Below are positions 34,432-40,742 of a DNA stretch of 40,742 nucleotides, one piece after another. Numbering within the stretch: position 1 is the first letter of the stretch; every line of letters starts with the position of its first letter. Location of the stretch: contig NZ_QMEA01000085.1 in assembly GCF_012912105.1 (NCBI RefSeq), positions 1-40,742 of the forward strand, given 5' to 3'. Source of the DNA: Brasilonema sp. UFV-L1 (GTDB taxonomy: Bacteria; Cyanobacteriota; Cyanobacteriia; Cyanobacteriales; Nostocaceae). Under the pieces are notes generated by a model, which did not search any database, was not told the DNA's origin, and saw only the letters and a list, made by a program, of their open reading frames with translations. Both the position numbers and the translations under genes were made by a program.

Positions 34432-35169
34432 TTACTTCTGATTGATTAAAACTCCTGGTTCTTGCTGTATTGGCAAGACATCTAAAATATCAGTTTGAGA
34501 ACAATATTTCAGATCTTCATGACAGTTGAGGCGCAAGAGGCGTTTACCATGACTAGCATGATGGAAAAGTCCCAACAAATTGTCTTGCCACTGAGAGTAA
34601 AGCGCTATAGCACCAAAGACCTCATCGTTACCTGCTTGTTCGTCGGGTGGCAAGTTGGTTTGCTGTAAAATACTATGGGCTATAGCACCAGCACACGCTG
34701 TGTCTTCTAGGGAAAAACTCCCTTCCCAACCTGAACCGACTATCCAGACTGTTTCTGGTTGCTTTTCTAATACATACCGCACGACTGTAGCACGGTTGAC
34801 AAAAGCAGCTGCTAGCACTACTTTCGCGTCTTGTATTCTTTGTAAAGCGCGGGTGCCATTGGTGGTACTGATGAACAAGCGCCGTCCCTTCACAAGTTCC
34901 GGAGTACAGTCGAGAGGAGAATTCCCCAAATCAAAGCCAGGAACTTTTGAACCGCCACGTTCTCCTGCTCGCAGACGTTTTTGAGGGGAGTATTTCTCAC
35001 TCACTGCCATGAGTTGCTCCAAATCACTGAATACTTGGACAGCTTCACCTCCAACCGCTAAGACAGTTGCCATTGTTGTTGTAGCTCGCAGTACATCGAC
35101 TGCGATCGCGCATTCTGGCACTAAATCTATTGGAGTCAATTCCGGAGTGTGGTAAACGAATAGCTTCAC
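34432..35169 (-). CDS. comB: 2-phosphosulfolactate phosphatase family (ComB)
   Basis: A 245-residue protein with the ComB family pattern: [55 protein letters not shown], and [20 protein letters not shown]. ComB hydrolyses 2-phosphosulfolactate in coenzyme M synthesis in methanogens. Cyanobacteria do not make that cofactor, so the substrate here may differ, for example another sulfonate or phospho-ester. It has a clean ATG start and a repeat zone upstream. Confidence 0.88.
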   Translation of the reverse strand: MKLFVYHTPELTPIDLVPECAIAVDVLRATTTMATVLAVGGEAVQVFSDLEQLMAVSEKYSPQKRLRAGERGGSKVPGFDLGNSPLDCTPELVKGRRLFISTTNGTRALQRIQDAKVVLAAAFVNRATVVRYVLEKQPETVWIVGSGWEGSFSLEDTACAGAIAHSILQQTNLPPDEQAGNDEVFGAIALYSQWQDNLLGLFHHASHGKRLLRLNCHEDLKYCSQTDILDVLPIQQEPGVLINQK

Positions 35170-35201
35170 GCCTTAAGTACACCTGATTGAATACTACTGC
35201 C

Positions 35202-35460
35202 TTGACACTACCACGCCCAGAAGGTGTGGGATTCTACAAGGATTTCACCCTGTATATTTTGTCTTTTAGGTTCCCCGGCACAACACGTTTGCTCACCAGA
35301 GCGTGCTGTTGTTTCCTTAAACCTCGTCGATTCGAGTGTAGGACGTCTACTTACCCCAAGTCTTGGGGTAAGTTTTAACGTCTTGTACTGACACGTTAAT
35401 TGTACTATTTAGACGACACTTAAGCGTGCCGTAGGCATTAGGCTTTTTGCTGTAATCTGA
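35202..35460 (-). mobile_element. IS200/IS605-type right-end relic
   Basis: On the minus strand a hairpin (CCACACC/GGCGTGG) precedes TAGTGTCAA, as at the 9.1-kb right end; on the plus strand it starts TTGACACTACCACGCC. The inner part has further hairpins (CCCCAAGTCTTGGGG near 35354-35368). No open tnpB frame remains. It is bordered on the right by a second right end at 35461. Confidence 0.55.
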
Positions 35461-35860
35461 ATTGACACTCCCCACCTTGCCTTCCGCTGAAGGTGGGGAT
35501 TCTTGGTTCATCGAGCAGCCCTAAACCTAGTTCCTAAGAGGAACCGCTTTCGCTTCGCGTCTCATCTGGTGAGCAATATCTAAACAAAACACCCGTCATT
35601 GGCGACCAAGTGTCGAGCCAGTTCACGAAAGACCTAGAGGGCATCTCTCCCCAAGCTTTCAGGTACTTCTTGACAGTGCCTTAAAAGCCGTTTTCTGCCT
35701 TTCCCTACGTTCCCGTGTGCCCCACGGTACGCTGTCTTTTAAGTTGTTTTTTTACTAGGTTCACGCGCTACGTGTTAGGTAACGACTAGGTTTTTAAAGA
35801 GGACTTGCCTTACCCTCTGTTCATCAGCCCAATCCCTAGCCTTTCGTACGTCCCCATCTT
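35461..35860 (-). mobile_element. second IS200/IS605-type right end with decayed tnpB tail
   Basis: On the minus strand GAACCAAGAATCCCCACCTT forms a 9-bp hairpin with AAGGTGGGG and ends AGTGTCAATT, like the 9.1-kb end. Upstream of it (35500-35690) the minus strand contains AGCTTGGGGAGAGATGCC, resembling the 3' end of tnpB, but with stops. The rest of tnpB is gone. Confidence 0.5.
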
Positions 35861-35946
35861 TTATACCGATGACATCCGGTCTAACTCACATTTTTGTGGT
35901 GGATTGCTTTTTGCTATACTTGAATTGTACTCCATATAGACCCACG

Positions 35947-36090
35947 ATGGCAAGGGAAAAAAGTATCAAAATCAGGCTAACAGAAGAAGAATTTAACTTA
36001 GTTCAAGACTACGCCAAAAACAAAAGTTTGAGTATATCTGAGGTGATTCGCGACTATATTAAGACCCTTCGTCAGCCAACCTGGAGATAG
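35947..36090 (+). CDS. small ribbon-helix-helix protein
   Basis: 47 residues from ATG 35947 (MAREKSIKIRLTEEEFNLVQ, then DYAKNKSLSISEVIRDYIK). The beta strand KIRLTEEE and the two helices fit a ribbon-helix-helix (CopG/Arc-like) DNA-binding protein. A -10-like TATACT lies about 27 bases upstream (TTGCTATACTTG). An earlier in-frame start would add 26 unrelated residues. It sits inside the mobile-element zone, divergent from the tnpB relic, so it may be cargo or a regulator of the element. Confidence 0.65.
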   Translation: MAREKSIKIRLTEEEFNLVQDYAKNKSLSISEVIRDYIKTLRQPTWR

Positions 36091-36097
36091 TTAATTC

Positions 36098-36193
36098 CGA
36101 CGCATTGTCCCCGAAAAAATGAGCCAGCCTTATGACTACGAGTACGCGACTTGGAAGACAGATCAACAAAACAAAGGCTGACGACCTGCGGTC
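36098..36193 (-). repeat. left-end/hairpin segment interrupted by ISAs1 (first part)
   Basis: Runs TCCGACGCATTGTCCCCG, then AGCCAGCCTT ... AAAGGCTG. It aligns in reverse with 15110-15195 and continues beyond the ISAs1 insertion at 37847. Positions 36184-36193 are the left copy of the 10-bp target duplication. Confidence 0.65.
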
Positions 36194-37836
36194 CAGGGCA
36201 AACGCATCTAAATTTTCACAAACCAAACACGGTTGAGTTTAAGGCTTGTAATATCGCCTTCCAGTAATGCGATCGCTATCTTTCATTAGCAAAAGCTTAA
36301 CTTTACTAAAATGTCTATAATTAAATGTAATATGTAGCGGAAAAAAGTAAATTAATTCGCATAAAAAAATACGGTATCATGTATACCAATTAAAAATTTA
36401 ACCAATTTCTACCGGAATTTAGGATGTATAAATTCCAGCTAGAACTTGAGCCAAATATTCATTATCCCACCCAGCTTTATTTCGTTTTCTTTTTACTCCT
36501 TTTTTAAGAGTTGTTTCTTGATTTAAAAGATTAAGGGCAATCTGCCTTAATCTTGCAAAATTTTGAGGAGCATTATCTTTTCTAATTCGACAATTATCTT
36601 CATGAAAGGCTACATCTAAAACCCAATGTAATTGATTTTCAATGTTCCAGTGACCACGTATAGATTGAGCTAACAATTCGGCATCGTTAGGCAGACTACT
36701 AATAAAATAACGAGTTTCTAATTTAGTTTTCCCCTTGTATGTCCGCATGAAATCTATCATGCCTACAGAATATAAACTGTCCCATTTACCCTCTGGGTCT
36801 ATGAGTTCTTTAACATTACTCAACACTACGCAATGTCTTGTTTCATTACGACCATGAGCCGGTTCTGAAACACGAATATTGCTATAAGAAAATCCTTCAT
36901 ATTTGTTTGTAATTGCTTGCTTAAATAGCTCTTCTACCCTTTGATACAAAGAGTTTTGATTCTTTTTTAAAGTAATAACGTAGTCTCCATCTTTTTCAAT
37001 AATCTTTTTAAGAATATCTTTCTGGCAACCCATCGCATCTATAGTTACAATGCAACCTTTGAGACATAAAAGATTTAATAATTCCGGAATGGCTGTAATC
37101 TCATTCGATTTCTCATCAACTTTAACTTGCCCTAATACTAATCTTTGAGATCTGCTCCAAGCACTTACCATGTGAATAGCAGCTTTCTCATTTTTTCTAT
37201 CATAAGAATGGCGTAAAGTTTTGCCATCGATAGCGACTAAGTCTCCATCAGTTAACTTCTCAACACATTTTACCCAACTAAGAAAACATTCTTGGAATTG
37301 TTTAGGATCTATACGTGAAAAGACACGAGCAAATGTATCGTGAGATGGAATTCCATTTTCCAACTCCAAAAATTTTTGAAACCACTCATATTTTGCATCA
37401 CCAAAGAGTTCAATATCCTCCCAGGTGTCTGCGCCACAAATCACGGCACAAATAGCAATGGTGATAATATCTGTTAATTGGTGTAGTTTTGAGCGTTCGA
37501 CTCTTGGATCATCTATGTCACTAAAATGTTCTGTAATGGTAATTTTTGGTTTGAGCTTCATTGAAAGTAGTCTCAAATCACTGATTTAGAAAATTTTACC
37601 GAAAAATATTAAATTTACTCATCAAATATTGGTGATATTGATAATGATAATTGCGTATAAGGGGTGGAAAGGCGAGCTTGGCTCGCCTTTCCACCCCCCC
37701 TCTCTTTTTTTGATTATCATTTTTATTAGTCAAAATCTAGACTGTCTTAACCTATCATTAATACTATCTGTCTTCAATGCACATATATATTTAATAGTCA
37801 ATCATATATGTGCCACTTTAAGGTGCGTTTGCCCTG
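36194..37836 (-). mobile_element. complete ISAs1-family insertion sequence
   Basis: 1643 bp with terminal inverted repeats starting CAGGGCAAACGCA at both ends (about 17 matching bases), flanked by the direct repeat ACCTGCGGTC (36184-36193 and 37837-37846). The single transposase gene fills most of it. The intact gene, ends and duplication indicate a recent insertion. It lies within an older IS200/IS605-like left end. Confidence 0.9.
36419..37561 (-). CDS. ISAs1-family transposase (IS4-like DDE)
   Basis: 380 residues from ATG 37561 (MKLKPKITITEHFSDIDDPR); a TTG at 37576 would add five. Family signatures are DPRVERSKLHQLTDI, IAICAVICGADTWEDIE, the first catalytic Asp in LVAIDGKTLRHSYDR, the second in IVTIDAMGCQ, and the Glu/Asp region RGHWNIENQLHWVLDVAFHED. 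No frameshift or stop is present, so it should be active. It belongs to the 1643-bp insertion sequence. Confidence 0.92.
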   Translation of the reverse strand: MKLKPKITITEHFSDIDDPRVERSKLHQLTDIITIAICAVICGADTWEDIELFGDAKYEWFQKFLELENGIPSHDTFARVFSRIDPKQFQECFLSWVKCVEKLTDGDLVAIDGKTLRHSYDRKNEKAAIHMVSAWSRSQRLVLGQVKVDEKSNEITAIPELLNLLCLKGCIVTIDAMGCQKDILKKIIEKDGDYVITLKKNQNSLYQRVEELFKQAITNKYEGFSYSNIRVSEPAHGRNETRHCVVLSNVKELIDPEGKWDSLYSVGMIDFMRTYKGKTKLETRYFISSLPNDAELLAQSIRGHWNIENQLHWVLDVAFHEDNCRIRKDNAPQNFARLRQIALNLLNQETTLKKGVKRKRNKAGWDNEYLAQVLAGIYTS

Positions 37837-37947
37837 ACCTGCGGTCCGCTTCGCTAACATTTTTTTACGTGTAAGACCCCGCCTCAAGCACCCCGTCCTC
37901 TCGTTAAGCGGTGGTCAACGTCGAAACGAGGTGCTTTCGTCATTCAC
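37837..37947 (-). repeat. left-end segment continued after the ISAs1 insertion
   Basis: After the right target repeat comes CGCTTCGCTAACATTTTTTT, then ACGTGTAAGACCCCGCC, matching in reverse the TTACACGTAAAAATTTT/GGGGGTCTTACACGT part at 15080-15105. Together with 36098-36193 it restores one hairpin-bearing left end. The remaining bases to 37947 include AAGCACC/GGTGCTT pairing. Confidence 0.6.
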
Positions 37948-37989
37948 CGCCTTACATCCCCACCGCATGGCGGATGGGGATGTAAGGCG
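37948..37989. repeat. long hairpin with one bulge
   Basis: CGCCTTACATCCCCACCGC pairs with GCGGATGGGGATGTAAGGCG over 19-20 bp with one bulge and a 3-base loop. A dispersed palindrome is likely; the 37990-38161 remainder shows no gene and precedes the BlaI-type gene. Confidence 0.6.
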
Positions 37990-38161
37990 ATTTGATAAAG
38001 AGCAAATTTTGTAAAAACTCGGTTTAATATTCAGATTGTCCTCTACTACCAAACTAAGGCTATTCCTGCTGCTATGGTGACTAGTGAGGGATTAGTGGTG
38101 CTTTTCGACAACAACTAACAGCTAACAATCCCCAGTCTAAAATCTAAAATCCCAAACTTAT

Positions 38162-38581
38162 ATGGCACCTTTACCTAATTATCGTCCAAAACAACTGTCT
38201 GTAGGTCCGTTAGAAGGAGAAATTTTGAATATCATCTGGGAACTTGGTTCTGCTACAGTCAAAGACGTACACGACCGCATTCTAACTGACCCTAACCGAG
38301 AACTTGCTTACACATCTGTGACCACTGTACTGCGTCGCCTCACTGATAAAGGGTGGCTAGTTTGCATTAAAAAAGGACGAGCATACTTTTGGCAACCATT
38401 GTTGACAAAACAGCAAGCAGAGGTAATTAGAGCGCACGAACAGTTACAGCGATTTCTGGCGGTGGGTAACCCCGATGTTATTGCTGCTTTTGCAGATAGC
38501 TTGGATGAAACTGCTTCTGAGCAAATACAGGCGATCGCCAAACGTATTCAAGCCGCACGTCAAATCAGGGAGGAACAATAA
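38162..38581 (+). CDS. BlaI/MecI/CopY-family repressor
   Basis: A 139-residue winged-helix repressor (LSVGPLEGEILNIIWELGSA, TVKDVHDRIL, LAYTSVTTVLRRLTDKGWL). In staphylococcal systems such repressors are cut when an M56 sensor protease is activated; here the very next gene, overlapping by one base, is an M56 protease. The pair is common in cyanobacteria and their inducing signal is not known. Start ATG 38162 is clear. Confidence 0.9.
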   Translation: MAPLPNYRPKQLSVGPLEGEILNIIWELGSATVKDVHDRILTDPNRELAYTSVTTVLRRLTDKGWLVCIKKGRAYFWQPLLTKQQAEVIRAHEQLQRFLAVGNPDVIAAFADSLDETASEQIQAIAKRIQAARQIREEQ

Positions 38582-39420
38582 TGCATCTTATTATGATTGT
38601 CACTGCTTTGTTTATTGCTTGTTGGACAAGATATCAATGGACACAATCTCAAGGAACTTGGAATGAGCGATGGCAATATGTACTATTTTTATTTCTCTTT
38701 CCCCCATTGCTCATTTTTATGACGGCGATCGCCATCATTTGTATGGGACCTCAAGGTAAAATGAGCGGGCTACAAACAGGTTGGTTAAGCTATCTGCTGG
38801 CATTAAGTAGTCTTGCCTTTTTTGCCATTTTATGTATAAAGCTGGCGTGGGGAGGATGGCAGTCTGTGAAATCTGCTCGCAACTGTTCACTCATTCATCT
38901 TGAAAATAAACAAGTAAGAATTCTGGACACAGGAGTCCTGTTTGCCGGTCAAATTGGATTTTGGCAACCCGAACTCGTCCTCAGCCAAGGATTACTTCAG
39001 ACCCTTTCACCAGAACAATTGGAAACTGTCTTAGCCCACGAACAAGGACATTATTATTACCGAGATACATTCTGGTTTTTCTGGCTGGGTTGGGTGCGTT
39101 CCTGCACCGCGTGGTTACCAAACACAGAACCATTGTGGCAAGAGTTATTAGCCTTGCGCGAACTACGCGCTGATGCACACGCTGCTTTACAAGTCGATCC
39201 TTTACTACTTGCAGAATCACTTTTATTGGTTGTCAGTAGTCCCCCTGTATCCTCAGAAATTTGCTGCGCTGCATTAGGTTCTGGTGACGTAGACCGTTTA
39301 AAACAGAGAGTAGAAGCTTTGTTAGGGCAGCCAGAAATAATACCAGAGTCTCACTTGCAGTCTTGGAATGGTTTTCTCTTAGCATTTCTGCCTTTGGTAA
39401 CTGTAATCTTTCATACTTGA
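38581..39420 (+). CDS. M56-family membrane metallopeptidase
   Basis: 279 residues with membrane helices at ~33-56, ~68-90, ~163-175 and the C-terminus. The zinc motif HEQGH (His153, Glu154, His157) and the third ligand region LRELRADAHA (Glu194) are intact. It overlaps the BlaI-type gene by one base, so the pair is co-translated. There is no extracellular penicillin-binding sensor domain after the protease, so it is not a BlaR1/MecR1 beta-lactam sensor in the usual sense. It may cut the repressor in response to another signal. Confidence 0.88.
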   Translation: MHLIMIVTALFIACWTRYQWTQSQGTWNERWQYVLFLFLFPPLLIFMTAIAIICMGPQGKMSGLQTGWLSYLLALSSLAFFAILCIKLAWGGWQSVKSARNCSLIHLENKQVRILDTGVLFAGQIGFWQPELVLSQGLLQTLSPEQLETVLAHEQGHYYYRDTFWFFWLGWVRSCTAWLPNTEPLWQELLALRELRADAHAALQVDPLLLAESLLLVVSSPPVSSEICCAALGSGDVDRLKQRVEALLGQPEIIPESHLQSWNGFLLAFLPLVTVIFHT

Positions 39421-39540
39421 CCTCCCAGAGGAAGGAACGAGACATCAGGGTTGGAAGCTGTAACTTAATTCCTCGCCACCTCTTGCCATATCTTCCGTAA
39501 TGAGAAGATAATAGGATGTAGTCATTAACATAAAGTTAAA
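39421..39540. promoter_or_regulatory. left side and promoter region of the IS607 element
   Basis: The 120-bp gap in front of the IS607 recombinase contains AGATAATAGGATG about 30 bases before its start. The exact left end of the element cannot be fixed, because IS607 elements lack inverted repeats. Confidence 0.35.
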
Positions 39541-40227
39541 ATGGACAACATCCCAGAAATGACAATTAGCGTTGGAGATGCTGCCAAAGAATTAGGCATC
39601 TCAATCACAACTTTAAGGAGGTGGGCAGACTCAGGAAAGATTCGTTCAGAGCGCTCACCGACAGGACAAAGAAGATTTTATCTAGCAGACATTAAGCGGA
39701 TTACACCGCGCGATTTGAAGCAGTTAGATGAGCGCATAACAATTAATTACGCTCGTGTTTCAAGCCATGACCAAAAAGAAGATTTAGTCCGACAAGCCCA
39801 AGTATTGGAAGCGTTCAGTTCTGCTAATGGATGGCAATTTGAAACTATCCAAGACCTCGGAAGTGGTTTGAACTACAACAACAAAGGACTTCAAAAACTT
39901 CTTAAACGCATCATGCAAGGTGATGTTGGCAGATTGGTACTGACTCATAAAGACCGACTGCTTAGATTCGGTGCAGAGCTAGTCTTTGCAATGTGTGCAG
40001 AGTTTGAAACAGAGGTAGTTATTATCAACAAGTCCAATGAGGAAGTGACGTTTGAGCAGGAGCTAGTACAAGACATGATTGAACTCATAACAGTTTTTTC
40101 AGCGCGTTTGTACGGTTCTAGAAGCAAGAAGAATAAAAAGTTGATTGATGGTATGGCTCAAGTTGTTAAGGAGAGCCAGTGCGTTGCCGGGGTTCCCCCG
40201 GTTGAAGCACCTGGCGTAGTGTCGTAG
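39541..40227 (+). CDS. tnpA: IS607-family serine recombinase (TnpA)
   Basis: 228 residues. A MerR-like helix-turn-helix (VGDAAKELGISITTLRRWADSG) at ~10-32 is followed by the resolvase domain with catalytic Ser74 in NYARVSSHDQKEDL, then GSGLNYNNKGL, LVLTHKDRLLRFGAEL and the C-terminal helix MIELITVFSARLYGSRSKKNKK, the IS607 signature. It is intact. Its stop overlaps the tnpB start by one base. The reaction is a serine-type site-specific insertion with little target selectivity. Confidence 0.93.
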   Translation: MDNIPEMTISVGDAAKELGISITTLRRWADSGKIRSERSPTGQRRFYLADIKRITPRDLKQLDERITINYARVSSHDQKEDLVRQAQVLEAFSSANGWQFETIQDLGSGLNYNNKGLQKLLKRIMQGDVGRLVLTHKDRLLRFGAELVFAMCAEFETEVVIINKSNEEVTFEQELVQDMIELITVFSARLYGSRSKKNKKLIDGMAQVVKESQCVAGVPPVEAPGVVS

Positions 40228-40329
40228 TGCTGTTAGGTTTCAAGACCGAATTGAAATTGAACAAAGCGCAACGCATAGCATTAGCCAAGCATTGTGGAGT
40301 AGCTCGTCATGCTTGGAATTGGGGACTCG
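40227..40329 (+). pseudogene. tnpB: tnpB 5' fragment interrupted by a group II intron
   Basis: From GTG 40227 the frame reads VLLGFKTELKLNKAQRIALA then KHCGVARHAWNWGL, the standard TnpB start. After 34 codons the next bases are GTGCGATTCGTTC, the consensus start of a group II intron. If the intron splices, tnpB may still be expressed; if not, it is broken. Only the window end prevents seeing the 3' exon. Confidence 0.75.
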
Positions 40330-40742
40330 GTGCGATTCGTTCACTCTAAATAAGTAGTAATACTTAGGGAGGAGTGACAGGTAAATGAACCGGGCAACCG
40401 GAATAAAGCCTGATAACTGATTGACCATGAAGGTGATTAACTCAAAAAATCCTAGATTATGAAGTTAAAAGTCCTTCTCCACAGATGCAATGGTAAAAGC
40501 ATCACCCCCAGGTTTGCGACTAGCCATCAACGCCTGAAGCGGGGTGAAAAGGAGTAAAGACTAATAGCCTAAATTGGTTTTCTCCGAGCAAGAACCCATG
40601 AGTAGCGTAGCGAAGATGTGTCTGAACCGTCGTCACAGTTGGCCAGCGAAATAAGGCTGACGCTGGAACCAAAAGGTAAGGATAATGGGGCTGGCAAATC
40701 TAGTCTTGACCAGTATCCCCGTCTAGCTTTTCGCTCGTTACA
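40330..40742 (+). mobile_element. group II intron, 5' part
   Basis: Starts with the GUGYG consensus (GTGCGATTCGTTC), followed by CTCTAAATAAGTAGTAATAC, GGAGTGACAGGTAAATGAAC, AACCGGAATAAAGCC and later CTGGAACCAAAAGGTAAGGA. These are characteristic of the domain I of cyanobacterial group II introns. No reverse transcriptase/maturase frame is in view, but it would lie further right. The intron sits inside a transposon gene, as is frequent for retrohoming introns. Confidence 0.72.

Noticed and set aside
37629-37874. 81-codon plus-strand frame across the ISAs1 right end
   Set aside because: It crosses the IS boundary and the left-end segment; low-complexity and no similarity.
40376-40380. An alternative intron start at the GTGAC near 40376
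   Set aside because: GTGCG at 40330 fits the GUGYG consensus exactly and follows directly on the TnpB WNWGL codons; the later GAGTGACAG pairs as an internal stem of domain I.

Overview
The window looks like chromosomal DNA from a filamentous (Nostocales-type) cyanobacterium. The sequence signs are: repeated GCGATCGC (HIP1) octamers; TAACTGA-type heptamer repeats; many dispersed palindromic repeats and insertion-sequence remnants; and gene families typical of cyanobacteria (LytR-CpsA-Psr, CASTOR/POLLUX-like channel, ComB, TcmP, DUF2382/SLH fragments, IS200/IS605, IS607, a group II intron). No ribosomal or transfer RNA gene and no CRISPR array was seen. The genus cannot be fixed from this window alone.

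Left part (1-15.0 kb). After an IS200/IS605-like end come glycogen phosphorylase (glgP), a convergent DUF429 gene, a frameshifted TcmP relic, a GNAT acetyltransferase, a B12-binding radical SAM enzyme and an alpha/beta-hydrolase-fold protein that appears to lack all three catalytic residues. A dead IS200/IS605 tnpB element (7.8-9.1 kb) separates these from a sugar-nucleotide pair: UDP-GlcNAc 2-epimerase (wecB) convergent with a HldE-like protein whose kinase half is truncated. Then comes a TonB-type energy transduction locus: a very long TonB with Pro-rich and Gly-Ser repeat regions, divergent from exbB and exbD.

Middle (15.0-27.4 kb). A non-autonomous IS200/IS605-like element is followed by an LCP-family cell-wall/glycan ligase, a CHASE3-type histidine kinase divergent from its likely OmpR-type response regulator, a single-domain response regulator and a P2-type cation ATPase. 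A glucose-1-dehydrogenase-like SDR follows. Next is a compact locus with a TetR regulator divergent from cupin, thioredoxin-like [2Fe-2S] ferredoxin, GNAT and O-methyltransferase genes. Two matching palindromic operator candidates sit in the 80-bp divergent gap.

Right part (27.4-40.7 kb). This is a rearranged stretch: DUF2382 and SLH gene fragments, a methyltransferase bounded by relics of O-methyltransferase and vapC 3' ends, a MITE at the methyltransferase stop codon, and a PIN/AbrB toxin-antitoxin pair. It is followed by a small membrane protein (DUF5670-like), a BaiN/HI0933 flavoprotein, a CASTOR/POLLUX-like channel and comB. From 35.2 to 38.0 kb lies a nested mobile-element zone: two IS200/IS605 right ends, a small ribbon-helix-helix gene, and a complete ISAs1-family insertion with a 10-bp target duplication that landed inside an older element. 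The window closes with a BlaI-type repressor and M56 metalloprotease pair, then an IS607 element whose tnpB is cut after about 34 codons by the start of a group II intron that runs out of the window.

The main unusual points are the nested and decayed transposons with a shared 24-bp mini-repeat, the hydrolase-fold pseudoenzyme, the truncated HldE kinase, the TonB architecture, and the duplication footprints around the methyltransferase and vapC.
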